Assembly: GCA_035537095.1 (NCBI GenBank) | Contig: DATLMV010000089.1 | Coordinates: forward strand, 1-22,466 | Reading direction: 5' to 3' | Source of the DNA: DASWNP01 sp035537095 | GTDB lineage: Bacteria > Acidobacteriota > Blastocatellia > Pyrinomonadales > Pyrinomonadaceae | DNA length: 22,466 nucleotides | Shown: one piece after another, positions 1 through 7,544 of the stretch | How the letters are laid out: each line of letters opens with the position of its first letter | Numbering within the stretch: the first letter of the stretch is position 1 | The notes under the pieces: model-generated | Database searches by the model: none | The model's input: only the letters and a program-made list of their open reading frames with translations | Told to the model about the DNA's origin: nothing | Made by a program: the position numbers and the translations under genes

Positions 1-583
1 CGAGCGGGACAGACGCTTCCTCCTGCGGCGTGAGCTTCGCGCGACGCGCGCGCGCTTCGTTCGCCTGCGCTTCGAGAAGCCGCGCGGGAAGTTGCGCGCG
101 CGCCAGTTCGTCCAACTCCGGGACGAGCGCGGCGGTGGCCTGTTCGGGCGTCGCCGCCGTCGCGCTCGGACGCTCCCAAGAGACGAGGCGTCCGGTGCGC
201 GCTGAGACGAGAAAGAGCGAGGCGTAGGCTTCGTAATAGACGGGCGTGTCCGCCGACGAGCGGCGGATGGTCTGCGCGTCGCCCGCGATGTAGAAATCGC
301 AGTCAATCGCCGCGCCCAAATCCCGCGCCTCCGCGAGCGTCAGGTTGAGCGAACCGGCGTAGCCCGCGCCGCGCGCGGCGGCCCGACTCAGGGCGCGGTC
401 AACGAGTGAGATTTGAGCCTCCGGTTTTTCCGCGCGCCAACTCAAGAGGGCGGCGGCGACGCGTTCGGCGCTGCGCCGCGCCGTCTCAGTCTCGCCGAAG
501 TCCAAAACCGCCACGCGCAAGGGACGCGGCTGCGACTGAGCAGTCGCGTCAACAACTAGAACGAACGCGCAAGCGAGCGTCAT
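1..583 (-). CDS. Partial exported protein with CsgG/FlgO-like N-terminus
   Basis: The reading frame is open from an ATG at 583 to the left edge, so the C-terminus is missing; about 194 residues are visible. The N-terminus is hydrophobic (MTLACAFVLVVDATAQ) and looks like a signal peptide ending at an Ala-X-Ala-type site. Right after it comes PLRVAVLDFGE, the first beta strand and DFG-type turn usual in the CsgG/FlgO/TolB-N superfamily of periplasmic or outer-membrane-associated proteins. The rest is Ala/Arg rich with conserved-looking stretches (SLVDRALSRAAARGAGYAGS and DCDFYIAGDAQTIRRSS). The frame stays open upstream of the ATG without another ATG or GTG, and the signal peptide would be more complete if translation began earlier, so the start is uncertain. 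Function unknown; the family link is inferred from motif shape only. Confidence 0.7.
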   Translation of the reverse strand, partial: MTLACAFVLVVDATAQSQPRPLRVAVLDFGETETARRSAERVAAALLSWRAEKPEAQISLVDRALSRAAARGAGYAGSLNLTLAEARDLGAAIDCDFYIAGDAQTIRRSSADTPVYYEAYASLFLVSARTGRLVSWERPSATAATPEQATAALVPELDELARAQLPARLLEAQANEARARRAKLTPQEEASVPL

Positions 584-624
584 TAAAAGTGAACGGCTGA
601 AAGATGAAGCGCGGCAAAGGATAA

Positions 625-770
625 TAAAGGAAAGGTTAAAGGGGGAAAGGTCAAAGGGAAAAATGGAAAAGAGAGAAGGGAAGAGGATGAAAGTACTGTG
701 ATTGTCTTTGCCCTTTCCCCCTTTAACCCTTCCCCGTTTCCCCTTCAAGCTTTTCACCCTTTCTTCGTTC
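625..770. repeat. Purine/pyrimidine-asymmetric heptamer-like hairpin (repeat hairpin 1)
   Basis: The left half (about 617-690) is a purine-rich run of GG-spaced units of about 7 nt; the right half (about 709-770) is its pyrimidine-rich counterpart. The 17-bp string GGTTAAAGGGGGAAAGG at 634-650 has an exact reverse complement at 712-728, leaving a loop of about 60 nt. It fills the spacer between the HD-domain gene stop (769) and the start of the next minus-strand gene (583). Confidence 0.75.
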
Positions 771-2058
771 ATCCTTTTCGATGATAGAGCGCGTAAATTT
801 CGTCTTTGACTTCGTCGGGGAAGCAGACGCGGTGCAGGAGATAGCCGCGTTGGAGGCCGCGCACGGCTTCGCTGACTTCCGTGATCTCGCGGATGCACGG
901 GCGCGCGTAGCCGTCCTCGACGTAGATGCGCGCTTTGGGTTCCGCGCCCTCGGCGGTGTAGTAGGAATAGTAGGGCACGTCGCCCGCGTGGTCTTCGATG
1001 AAATAGTATTCGGGTGCGAAGCCCCGGCGCGCGGTCGCGGTGCGCGCGGCGTCGAGAAAATCGGCGCGTTCGGCTTCGGGCATGTCGAGGTCAATGGCCT
1101 TGAAGAGACGGCGCGCGATGAAGCGTCGGCTGAGATCGCTCAAAACCTTGTCGCTCGAACGCTGCCATTGCTTGACGTGGAAGAGCACGTCGGAGTCGTC
1201 CATCTCCAGATGGTCTTCGAGCGTCAGCGGCAGGCGGCGCAGCACACGCTCGAAGGCCGTGCGCGGCGCACACCAAACGTCTCCGCCCGTCTCCAAAACT
1301 TCGAGCGCGCGCCGCACGATTGAACGCAGGACGGCTTCCGCCGACCGGAGCGTGCGGTGAAAATAGACTTGCCGGAACATGTAGTAGCGCGCCTGCAAAT
1401 ATTCCTCGACGGCGTAGAGGCCGCGCGCCGTCACGTAGATGCGGTCTGCCGCTTCGTCCACGGCGAGCGCGTTGATGATCCATTCGAGGTCGTAGATGCC
1501 GTATTTCGCGCCGGTCATCAGGCTGTCGCGCAAGAGATAGTCCATGCGGTCAACGTCGAGTTGCGAGGAGACGAGTTGACCGAGATACGCGGGCTGAAAG
1601 TTGCCCTCGATGATGGCGGCGACGCGCGCGGGCAAGTCCGTCGAGAAGTCTCTGAGGACGCGCCCGACTTCCGTCTCCTCGCTCAGGACGGCGCGCACCG
1701 TCCAAGCCTCGTGATGAAAGCCGAGGACTTTCTCCATCACGTGAGAGAAGGAGCCGTGGCCGATGTCGTGCAGGAGGGCGGCGGCGCGCGCGGCGGCGCG
1801 GTCTGCTTCGGTGATGTGATATTGCTCGCCGAGGCGGTCGAGGACGCGCGTCATCAGATGGAGCACGCCGAGGCTGTGCGCGAAGCGCGAATGTTCCGCG
1901 CCCTGATAGGTGTAGAGCGCGAGGCCGAGTTGCTTGATGCGCCGGAGGCGTTGAAACTCGAACGCATCAATGAGACGCACCATCAGGCGGCCCTCGTCCG
2001 TCTCCGTCCGCAGGCGGATGATGTTGTGCACCGGATCGCGGTAGATACGTTCTGACAT
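769..2058 (-). CDS. HD-domain phosphohydrolase (COG1078/SAMHD1-like)
   Basis: A 429-residue cytoplasmic protein predicted to be a metal-dependent phosphohydrolase, possibly a deoxynucleoside triphosphate triphosphohydrolase as in the SAMHD1/dGTPase group; the substrate cannot be read from sequence. The family signature is complete: RDPVHNII near the N-terminus, AEHSRFAHSLG with His56, the HD pair His97-Asp98 in ALLHDIGHGSFSHV, and SSQLDVDRMDYLLRDS around residue 168 for the last metal ligand. Length matches the family (about 400-450). The ATG at 2058 has no Shine-Dalgarno sequence; the upstream 11 nt (attgaccccca in sense) are pyrimidine-rich and lie next to a heptamer-repeat hairpin. It sits between a TonB-dependent receptor and a secreted protein on the same strand, but long spacers and a terminator argue against an operon. 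Confidence 0.93.
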   Translation of the reverse strand: MSERIYRDPVHNIIRLRTETDEGRLMVRLIDAFEFQRLRRIKQLGLALYTYQGAEHSRFAHSLGVLHLMTRVLDRLGEQYHITEADRAAARAAALLHDIGHGSFSHVMEKVLGFHHEAWTVRAVLSEETEVGRVLRDFSTDLPARVAAIIEGNFQPAYLGQLVSSQLDVDRMDYLLRDSLMTGAKYGIYDLEWIINALAVDEAADRIYVTARGLYAVEEYLQARYYMFRQVYFHRTLRSAEAVLRSIVRRALEVLETGGDVWCAPRTAFERVLRRLPLTLEDHLEMDDSDVLFHVKQWQRSSDKVLSDLSRRFIARRLFKAIDLDMPEAERADFLDAARTATARRGFAPEYYFIEDHAGDVPYYSYYTAEGAEPKARIYVEDGYARPCIREITEVSEAVRGLQRGYLLHRVCFPDEVKDEIYALYHRKG

Positions 2059-2066
2059 TGGGGGTC

Positions 2067-2143
2067 AATGGTAAATGGTAAATAGTAAATGGTAAATGGC
2101 ACGGAGCGTTTTTCCATCTACCATTCACTATTTACTATTCACC
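2067..2143. repeat. Heptamer tandem-repeat hairpin (repeat hairpin 2), 5' of the HD-domain gene
   Basis: The left arm 2070-2099 is four tandem heptamers of the type GGTAAAT/AGTAAAT. The right arm 2114-2143 is the reverse-complement array, matching at 26 of 30 positions with a 14-nt loop. All four differences are A/G transitions. In the minus-strand transcript, three of the four become G-U wobbles. The hairpin ends 11 nt before the HD-domain start codon. Confidence 0.85.
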
Positions 2144-2186
2144 AAAAAAAGGACGCGGGCCGAAGCCGAAGCTTCGAGCCCGCGTC
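2144..2186 (-). terminator. Rho-independent terminator of the TonB-dependent receptor gene
   Basis: The inverted repeat GACGCGGGC (2152-2160) / GCCCGCGTC (2178-2186), extended inward by GAAGC/GCTTC pairing, is followed on the minus strand by seven U residues (A run at 2144-2150). It lies 35 nt past the receptor stop at 2221, the classic arrangement for intrinsic termination. Confidence 0.85.
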
Positions 2187-2220
2187 GAAAGCGCGTGAGG
2201 TTTGCAAACGCGCGAAGGTT

Positions 2221-5200
2221 TTAGAACTGGTAGCGGAGCGCAAACTGCATGACGCGTCCCGCCTTGTTCTCGTTGAGCGGCGTTTGCGTGGCGGTGAACT
2301 TGCCGAAACTCCGGTCGAATTGCGCATTGCCTTCGTCGTCCGGCAGGAACGGGTCAATCGGCAGACCGAAGCCGGTCACGCTGCCGCCTTCGAAGCGTTG
2401 GGTGTTGGTGACGTTGAAGACCTCCCAACGGAATTGGAGCGTGTGTCCTTCCCAAGGCATCCTGAAGTTCTTCGAGAGACCGGCGTCGAGCGAGATGTAG
2501 CCCGGCCCGCGCAGGATGTTGCGGTCGCCGGTTTCGCCCGCGCGCGGCTCGCGGAAGCTCCGGAAGACTTCGACGGGATTGCTGAACAGGTTCGGGTCGC
2601 CGTCGGGGTCTCTGTCGGTCGGTGAGGAGACGGCGCGGCGGACGCGCACCATGTTCGACTGCACGTTCCAGTTCGTCGCCCAGCGGTCGGCCTGAAAGGG
2701 TTCGCCCATCGGCAGTCCGGTGTTGTAGCGGAAGATGCCGGAGAGTTGCCAGCCGCCGAGGAAGGCGTCGGCCACCTTGCCCATGCCGTTGAAGAACTTC
2801 TTCTCGCGCCCGATGGGAATGCCGACGAGCCAGTTGGCGTTGACGACGTGGCGCACGTCGAAGTCCGAGTTGGCATAGTTCTGGTCGGGGTCTAACGGGT
2901 TGACGATGAACGCCGTCGCGTATGCGCCGGACGCCTGCAAGCCGGAGGCGTTGTCGAGCGAGTGGGCAAAGGTGTAGTTGAGGTCGAAGGTGACATCGTT
3001 TTTGAACCTCTGCCGGAGGCTGAACTGCGCCGAGTTGTAGTTGGAGTGCGCGATCGTGCCGAAGGCCGACAGCGCCGCGTACTGCGGGTTGAAGAAGGTG
3101 TTGTTGAACCGCGAGACCGGCTGGTCGTCGAGGAAGGTCTGCAAGAACGTGTAGTCGGTGATGTTGAAGCCGCCGACTTCGGGACGCGCCAGCAGGATAT
3201 ACATCGCCATTGTGTTGGAGATGCTCGGGTCGCCGAGAATGAACTCGGCGATGCCGGGGAACATGTTCTCGAAGTAAGGAATCGTCGGGATGGCCGAGAT
3301 CGGCGTGAAGCGATAGCGGTGGTCAATCAGTTGATTGATGGCCCCATACCATGTCTCGCCGGACTTCGGGTCGCGGATGTTGTTGAGGTGCATGATGTCG
3401 CGCGAGGCGAGCAGCTTGCGGCCAAAACGAGCGACGTAGCTGGTCTCGAACGAGAGGCCCTTCCAGAGGTCGCGCCCGTAGGAGAGATTGACGCTGTAGT
3501 TATAGGGCGTCGTCAGGGTGTCGTCGAGCGACTGCTCGATGCGCTGGGCTTCGTCGGAGGGCGTCGTCAGCGGGAAGTGCAACTGCGACGGGAGATTTCC
3601 GGCGATGAAGGGCAGCGTGCGAACGTCTTGCAACTGGCTGGTGAACTGGGGCGCGAGACGGTCGCTGACGTTGAAGGTGTTGGCGGCGACTCCCTGCGCC
3701 GAACTGAAGCCGAGCGTCGAGTTCAAGTCGAAGTTGACGGCGAGTTGGCTGCCGATGCGGTCGAAGGTCTTGCGGAAACCGCCGCGAATGACGCTCTTGC
3801 CTTCGCGCCCGATGAGGCGTCCGAAGAAGTTGTCGCCGAAGTCGGGCGACCATGCGAAGGCAATCGAAGGCGCGAAGTTGTTCCAGTCCTGCTTGTAGTA
3901 GCCCTCGCGCCCGTTGGCTTTGCCCGCGAGGTCGAGCGTGATCGGTTCGTTGAAGGGGACACCGGCTTCGGCGCTGGCGACGCGGCGATTGAAATAGTCG
4001 CCGAGACTCTGCACGGGTTTGACCTGCACGCCGTTTCTCTCATAGACGGGCGTCGAGGTTGACCAGCGCAGGCCGTAGGTCAGCGTAAAGCTCGGGCGGA
4101 TGCGCCACGAATCCTGAACGTACATCTCGTACTCTTCGGTGGCGAAGGAGCGCGAAGAGGGCGTGCCGACGGGTTGGAGCGTGCCGCTCCCGTCGTACTG
4201 AAGATTGGCCGTGTACTGCGAGAAGCGACCGATGACGGCGGTCAAAGCGTCGCGCAAGTCCGTGCGGTTGCCAACGTCGGGGAAGATCGAGCCGCTGTAG
4301 CTGCCGTCGCCGTTGTCTATGCGGGTGACGGACGCGCCCGAGCCGTCGTAGTAGGACGGGTTGGTGATGGCGGAGTCGAAGGATGCGCCGAAGGAGCTGC
4401 GGTTGTTGGCAATCAGGCGGACGTTGCCGCCGACCTGCACGTTGTGCGTGCCTTTGATCCACGACAGGTCGTTGACGAAGTTGTGCACGGGCGTCGTGCG
4501 CTCAAGCGTGCGGCGGAAGCCCGACGGGCGGAAGATGAAACGGAAGGAGGTGAAATTGGTCGTCGAGTCGCCGAAATCGCTGAAGGCGCTGCGCGTGAAT
4601 CCGTATGTGAAACGGTTGACGATGTTGTTCGTCGCCGTCCACGTGTGACCGGCGGCGATGCCCTTCGGGTGATTCCAGAGCGTCAGCGCGCCCGTGTCGG
4701 GGAAGCATTGGACGAGGTCGCCCGCGTCGCAGGTCGGGTCGCCGTAGGTTGATTTGGTGACGAGGTCGCTCTGGTAGTTGCCGCGCAGAAAGAGCGTCTG
4801 GCGGTCGGTCACGTTGAGGTCAAACTTGGCGATGTAGGTGTCGAGCTTGGAGGGCGTGCTGGCGTTGAAGCGGAAGCCGCTCGTGTTCAAGCCGTCGCCG
4901 ACCGAAGTATCGTTGGCCGGATAGCGCGCGGCGGCGGCGGCGAGCACGGCGAGCGCGTTCGGGTTGACGCCCGGCGAGACGCCGTTGGCCGCGATGTAAG
5001 CCGCGTTGATCTGCGCGGTGTTCAGACAATGAACGCCGGTCGGCGTTCCCGCCGGACAGCCCGGATCAACGAAGCCGGGGTCGTTCGAGCGATAGCGGAC
5101 GATGCCCTGCCCGAGCGTGGGCAGCGGCACTTGGCGGACGACGGTCGTGCCGGTCGCTTCGCGGAAGCCCTCGTAGGTTCCGAAGAAGAAGAGGCGGTCT

Positions 5201-6093
5201 TTCTTGATGGGGCCGCCGATGGAGCCGCCGAAGATGTTGCGGAGCAACTGCGGGCGGGGAACGCCCGCCTTGTTGTTGAAGAAATCGTTGGCGCTCGTGA
5301 TGGTGTTGCGGTGATATTCGTAGAGCGAGCCGTGGAGTTCGTTGGTTCCGGACTTGGTCAGGAGCGTCACCTGCGCGCCGGAGGAGCGGCCCTGCTCGGC
5401 GTTCGGGTTGCTGGTCGTGACGCGAAACTCTTGCAGCGAATCGGGGGTCGAGCGCAGGACGCTGGCGAAGGCTTCGTCGGTGACGATGTCGAGGCCGCGC
5501 TGCTGTTCGTTGTTGTCCACGCCGTCGAGCGTGACGTTGGATTGGTCGGCGCGTCCGCCGTTGACGTAGCCGCTGCGCGTGACGCCCGCTTGGAGCGAGA
5601 GCAGCCCGACGACGTTGCGCGCGTTCAAGGGCAGTTGCTCGATGCGGCGGCTCTCGAAGGCCGTGCCGAGAGTGGCATCGGTGGTGTTGAGCGCGGCGGC
5701 GTCGGCGGCGGTGACGTTGATGATCTCTTTGATGTCGCCCGCTTCGAGCGCCACGTCAACCGTGATCGGCGTGTCAATCAGCGCGCGGACATCGGCCACG
5801 GCCACTTTCTTGAAGCCCGTTGATTCAACCTCGACGCGATACGTGCCGGGTTCGATAGAGGTGAAAAGATACGCGCCCTCGGAGGACGTAACCTGCGTAC
5901 GTGTGAAGTTCTTCTCGGCGTGGGTGAGTGTGACGGTCGCGCCCGCGACCACGTTGCCCTGCTGGTCTTTGACCGTGCCGCGCACTTCGGATTGTCCGGC
6001 CTGAGCGAGGGCGCTGCCGCAGAAAAGCAGAGGGAGCAGAAGCATGCAGAGTGTGGTGCGAATGCTGCTCCTGAAAAAGGTTTGTCGGTTCAT
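2221..6093 (-). CDS. Oar-like TonB-dependent receptor with N-terminal carboxypeptidase-regulatory domain
   Basis: A 1290-residue outer-membrane protein. The start at 6093 (MNRQTFFRSS) is preferred because GGAGG lies 5 nt upstream; a longer frame from 6138 has no such site. Residues 1-30 are a signal peptide ending in SALAQ. Residues of about 33-115 form a carboxypeptidase-regulatory-like beta sandwich (SEVRGTVKDQQGNVVAGATV). A plug follows (RIEQLPLNARN, SNVTLDGVDNNEQQ, QVTLLTKSGTNELHGSLYEY), then a long beta barrel ending in MQFALRYQF, with the C-terminal aromatic typical of BAM substrates. This architecture is common in Acidobacteriota and Bacteroidota and in the Myxococcus Oar protein. Such proteins take up or process large substrates by TonB energy; the ligand is unknown. 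No SusD-like partner or degradative enzyme lies beside it. Confidence 0.93.
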   Translation of the reverse strand: MNRQTFFRSSIRTTLCMLLLPLLFCGSALAQAGQSEVRGTVKDQQGNVVAGATVTLTHAEKNFTRTQVTSSEGAYLFTSIEPGTYRVEVESTGFKKVAVADVRALIDTPITVDVALEAGDIKEIINVTAADAAALNTTDATLGTAFESRRIEQLPLNARNVVGLLSLQAGVTRSGYVNGGRADQSNVTLDGVDNNEQQRGLDIVTDEAFASVLRSTPDSLQEFRVTTSNPNAEQGRSSGAQVTLLTKSGTNELHGSLYEYHRNTITSANDFFNNKAGVPRPQLLRNIFGGSIGGPIKKDRLFFFGTYEGFREATGTTVVRQVPLPTLGQGIVRYRSNDPGFVDPGCPAGTPTGVHCLNTAQINAAYIAANGVSPGVNPNALAVLAAAAARYPANDTSVGDGLNTSGFRFNASTPSKLDTYIAKFDLNVTDRQTLFLRGNYQSDLVTKSTYGDPTCDAGDLVQCFPDTGALTLWNHPKGIAAGHTWTATNNIVNRFTYGFTRSAFSDFGDSTTNFTSFRFIFRPSGFRRTLERTTPVHNFVNDLSWIKGTHNVQVGGNVRLIANNRSSFGASFDSAITNPSYYDGSGASVTRIDNGDGSYSGSIFPDVGNRTDLRDALTAVIGRFSQYTANLQYDGSGTLQPVGTPSSRSFATEEYEMYVQDSWRIRPSFTLTYGLRWSTSTPVYERNGVQVKPVQSLGDYFNRRVASAEAGVPFNEPITLDLAGKANGREGYYKQDWNNFAPSIAFAWSPDFGDNFFGRLIGREGKSVIRGGFRKTFDRIGSQLAVNFDLNSTLGFSSAQGVAANTFNVSDRLAPQFTSQLQDVRTLPFIAGNLPSQLHFPLTTPSDEAQRIEQSLDDTLTTPYNYSVNLSYGRDLWKGLSFETSYVARFGRKLLASRDIMHLNNIRDPKSGETWYGAINQLIDHRYRFTPISAIPTIPYFENMFPGIAEFILGDPSISNTMAMYILLARPEVGGFNITDYTFLQTFLDDQPVSRFNNTFFNPQYAALSAFGTIAHSNYNSAQFSLRQRFKNDVTFDLNYTFAHSLDNASGLQASGAYATAFIVNPLDPDQNYANSDFDVRHVVNANWLVGIPIGREKKFFNGMGKVADAFLGGWQLSGIFRYNTGLPMGEPFQADRWATNWNVQSNMVRVRRAVSSPTDRDPDGDPNLFSNPVEVFRSFREPRAGETGDRNILRGPGYISLDAGLSKNFRMPWEGHTLQFRWEVFNVTNTQRFEGGSVTGFGLPIDPFLPDDEGNAQFDRSFGKFTATQTPLNENKAGRVMQFALRYQF

Positions 6094-6432
6094 CTGACCC
6101 TCCAAAATGGGTTGAAGAGCAACTCTGCGCGGAATCAATATTTCAAAGTCGCTCGGAGCGTGTGGAGAAGGTTGGAACGTATGCGAATCGCGTCAGAATT
6201 ATTGTTAGTCGCGCGTGACGCTGGCGCTTGGAGACGAAGCCCTGTAGGCTCTCATAACCCTGAGATATAAATTATGATGGCAAATAGCGTTCCACTTTGA
6301 CGCCGCCGCCGACGCGGGCATTAAAGCCTCTCAGCAGAGCGGTCTTTGGAAGTTTCCGCGCCGAAACGCGAAAATGCGTTATCCAAAAAATTGGACAGCC
6401 TTTTGCAAAATTTCGGATATTGATCGAAACCC
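6094..6432. other. Spacer upstream of the TonB-dependent receptor
   Basis: About 340 bp between the receptor start and the repeats behind ribA. No reading frame here has a credible start or composition. It must hold the receptor promoter, but I could not identify a convincing -35/-10 pair. An A/T-rich patch lies at about 6258-6280. Confidence 0.5.
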
Positions 6433-6552
6433 GACGATGGACGATAGACGATAGACGATGGACGTTCGCCGACGATAAACGATGGATATTAAGCGACGGG
6501 CTGAACAGAGTTTCCTCTTTATCAATCGTCCATCGTCCATCGTCAATCGTCT
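6433..6552. repeat. Heptamer tandem-repeat hairpin (repeat hairpin 3), directly behind ribA
   Basis: The left arm at 6433-6464 is four heptamers GACGATN plus a partial fifth, with a further degenerate block at 6471-6485. The right arm at 6522-6551 is the reverse-complement array. Over 30 aligned positions the arms differ at exactly four, always the seventh base of each heptamer (left g,a,a,g; right-arm complement t,g,g,t). The right arm ends 2 nt from the ribA stop codon at 6554. Confidence 0.85.
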
Positions 6553-6553
6553 G

Positions 6554-7198
6554 CTACTTGATGGTTTCGAGCAGGTGGCCCATCTTCTGTTTTTTGGTGC
6601 GGAGATAATGGACGGCGGCGTCGCCCGATTCGACTTCGATGGGGACGCGCTCGACGACGCGCAGGCCCGCCGACTTCATCGCCTGAAGCTTGAGAGGATT
6701 GTTCGACATGACGCGCACTTTGCACAGTCCGAGGTCGAAGAGGATTTCGGCGCATTGACGATATTCGCGCAGGTCAACCGCCAGCCCCAGACGTTCGTTC
6801 GCTTCCACCGTGTCCGCGCCCTCGTCCTGCAAAGCGTAGGCGCGAATCTTGTTGATGATGCCGATGCCGCGTCCCTCTTGCAGTTGATAGACGATGGCCC
6901 CGCGCCCCTCCTGTTCGATCAACTGCATCGCGTAATGAAGTTGGAGCCCGCAGTCGCACTTGGTCGAGCCGAACACGTCGCCCGTCAAACATTGCGAATG
7001 GATCCGGGCGAGCGTCGGCACGTCTGCCGCCATCTCGCCTTTAAAGAGCACGACGAACTCTTCGCCGCTCATCAGCGAACGATAACCGGCGATCCTGAAC
7101 TCGCCGATCTCGGTCGGCAGACGCGCCTCCGAAACCCGCTCGACCGTCAAAGGCTCGCCCGCCCAAGGGCAGTCCACAATCTGTTCTTCTTCTTTCAA
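6554..7198 (-). CDS. ribA: GTP cyclohydrolase II
   Basis: Catalyses the first step of riboflavin synthesis, opening the GTP imidazole ring to give 2,5-diamino-6-ribosylamino-pyrimidinone phosphate, formate and pyrophosphate. The 214-residue monofunctional form is seen, without a RibB domain. The zinc site is Cys in SQCLTGDVFGSTKCDCGLQL (three Cys), followed by the catalytic YQLQEGRGIGIINKIRAY segment and MSNNPLKLQAM near the C-terminus. The start is taken as TTG at 7198 because GGAGGAG lies 7 nt upstream; a GTG at 7204 is in frame but only one base from that site. No other rib gene lies nearby, so it appears to be a lone gene. Its stop abuts a heptamer-repeat hairpin. Confidence 0.95.
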   Translation of the reverse strand: MKEEEQIVDCPWAGEPLTVERVSEARLPTEIGEFRIAGYRSLMSGEEFVVLFKGEMAADVPTLARIHSQCLTGDVFGSTKCDCGLQLHYAMQLIEQEGRGAIVYQLQEGRGIGIINKIRAYALQDEGADTVEANERLGLAVDLREYRQCAEILFDLGLCKVRVMSNNPLKLQAMKSAGLRVVERVPIEVESGDAAVHYLRTKKQKMGHLLETIK

Positions 7199-7204
7199 TG
7201 CCAC

Positions 7205-7544
7205 ACTCCTCCGACCAACAAACCCGAATCCCGCCGGAACATACCCCGCCCGTGAGATTCTGTTGTCAACCGATTATAGAAGCAACGCCGCGCAAGCGAC
7301 AAGACGCGCGAACCGTGAGCCGTGAGAACCAAGAACCGGGAAGTAAACGGTTTGAGTTTAAGCGGAAACAGGCGGCGCATCTTTTAACCGCCGACTGCTC
7401 ACCGCTCGCTGCCTGCGACGCTTTGCAGTTTAGTTCTCTTGTCGCACGGCGGCGGCGCGCGTTAAGATGCGTGTGTCTCGTGAGCGTTGGCGCGTTCGTC
7501 CTGAACGGGAAGTATTTGAGGTGGATGTTGTCAGGAGAATCGTG
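7205..7544. other. Divergent spacer between ribA and the diguanylate cyclase gene
   Basis: About 340 bp. It holds the putative ribA promoter at 7273-7302 and, near its right end, the AGGAG ribosome-binding site at 7533-7537 of the next gene. The frame is open back to an ATG at 7467, but that extension has no recognisable homology or ribosome-binding site. I see no other feature. Confidence 0.5.
7273..7302 (-). promoter_or_regulatory. Putative sigma-70 promoter for ribA
   Basis: On the minus strand, TTGTCG (7302-7297), an 18-nt spacer and a perfect TATAAT (7278-7273) are seen, placing transcription start near 7265 and a leader of about 65 nt. The leader is too short for a full FMN riboswitch and shows no sign of one. 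Confidence 0.5.

Noticed and set aside
2962..4062. A 366-codon plus-strand frame inside the TonB-dependent receptor gene
   Set aside because: Composition is Val/Arg/Glu-rich shadow sequence, with the receptor frame fully continuous through it.
6297..6608. A plus-strand frame with repeated RRWTIDDRRW residues
   Set aside because: It is the translation of the GACGATN heptamers and part of the ribA antisense strand, with no independent coding evidence.
7205..7270. FMN riboswitch in front of ribA
   Set aside because: The likely leader is only about 65 nt and shows no recognisable conserved riboswitch helices.
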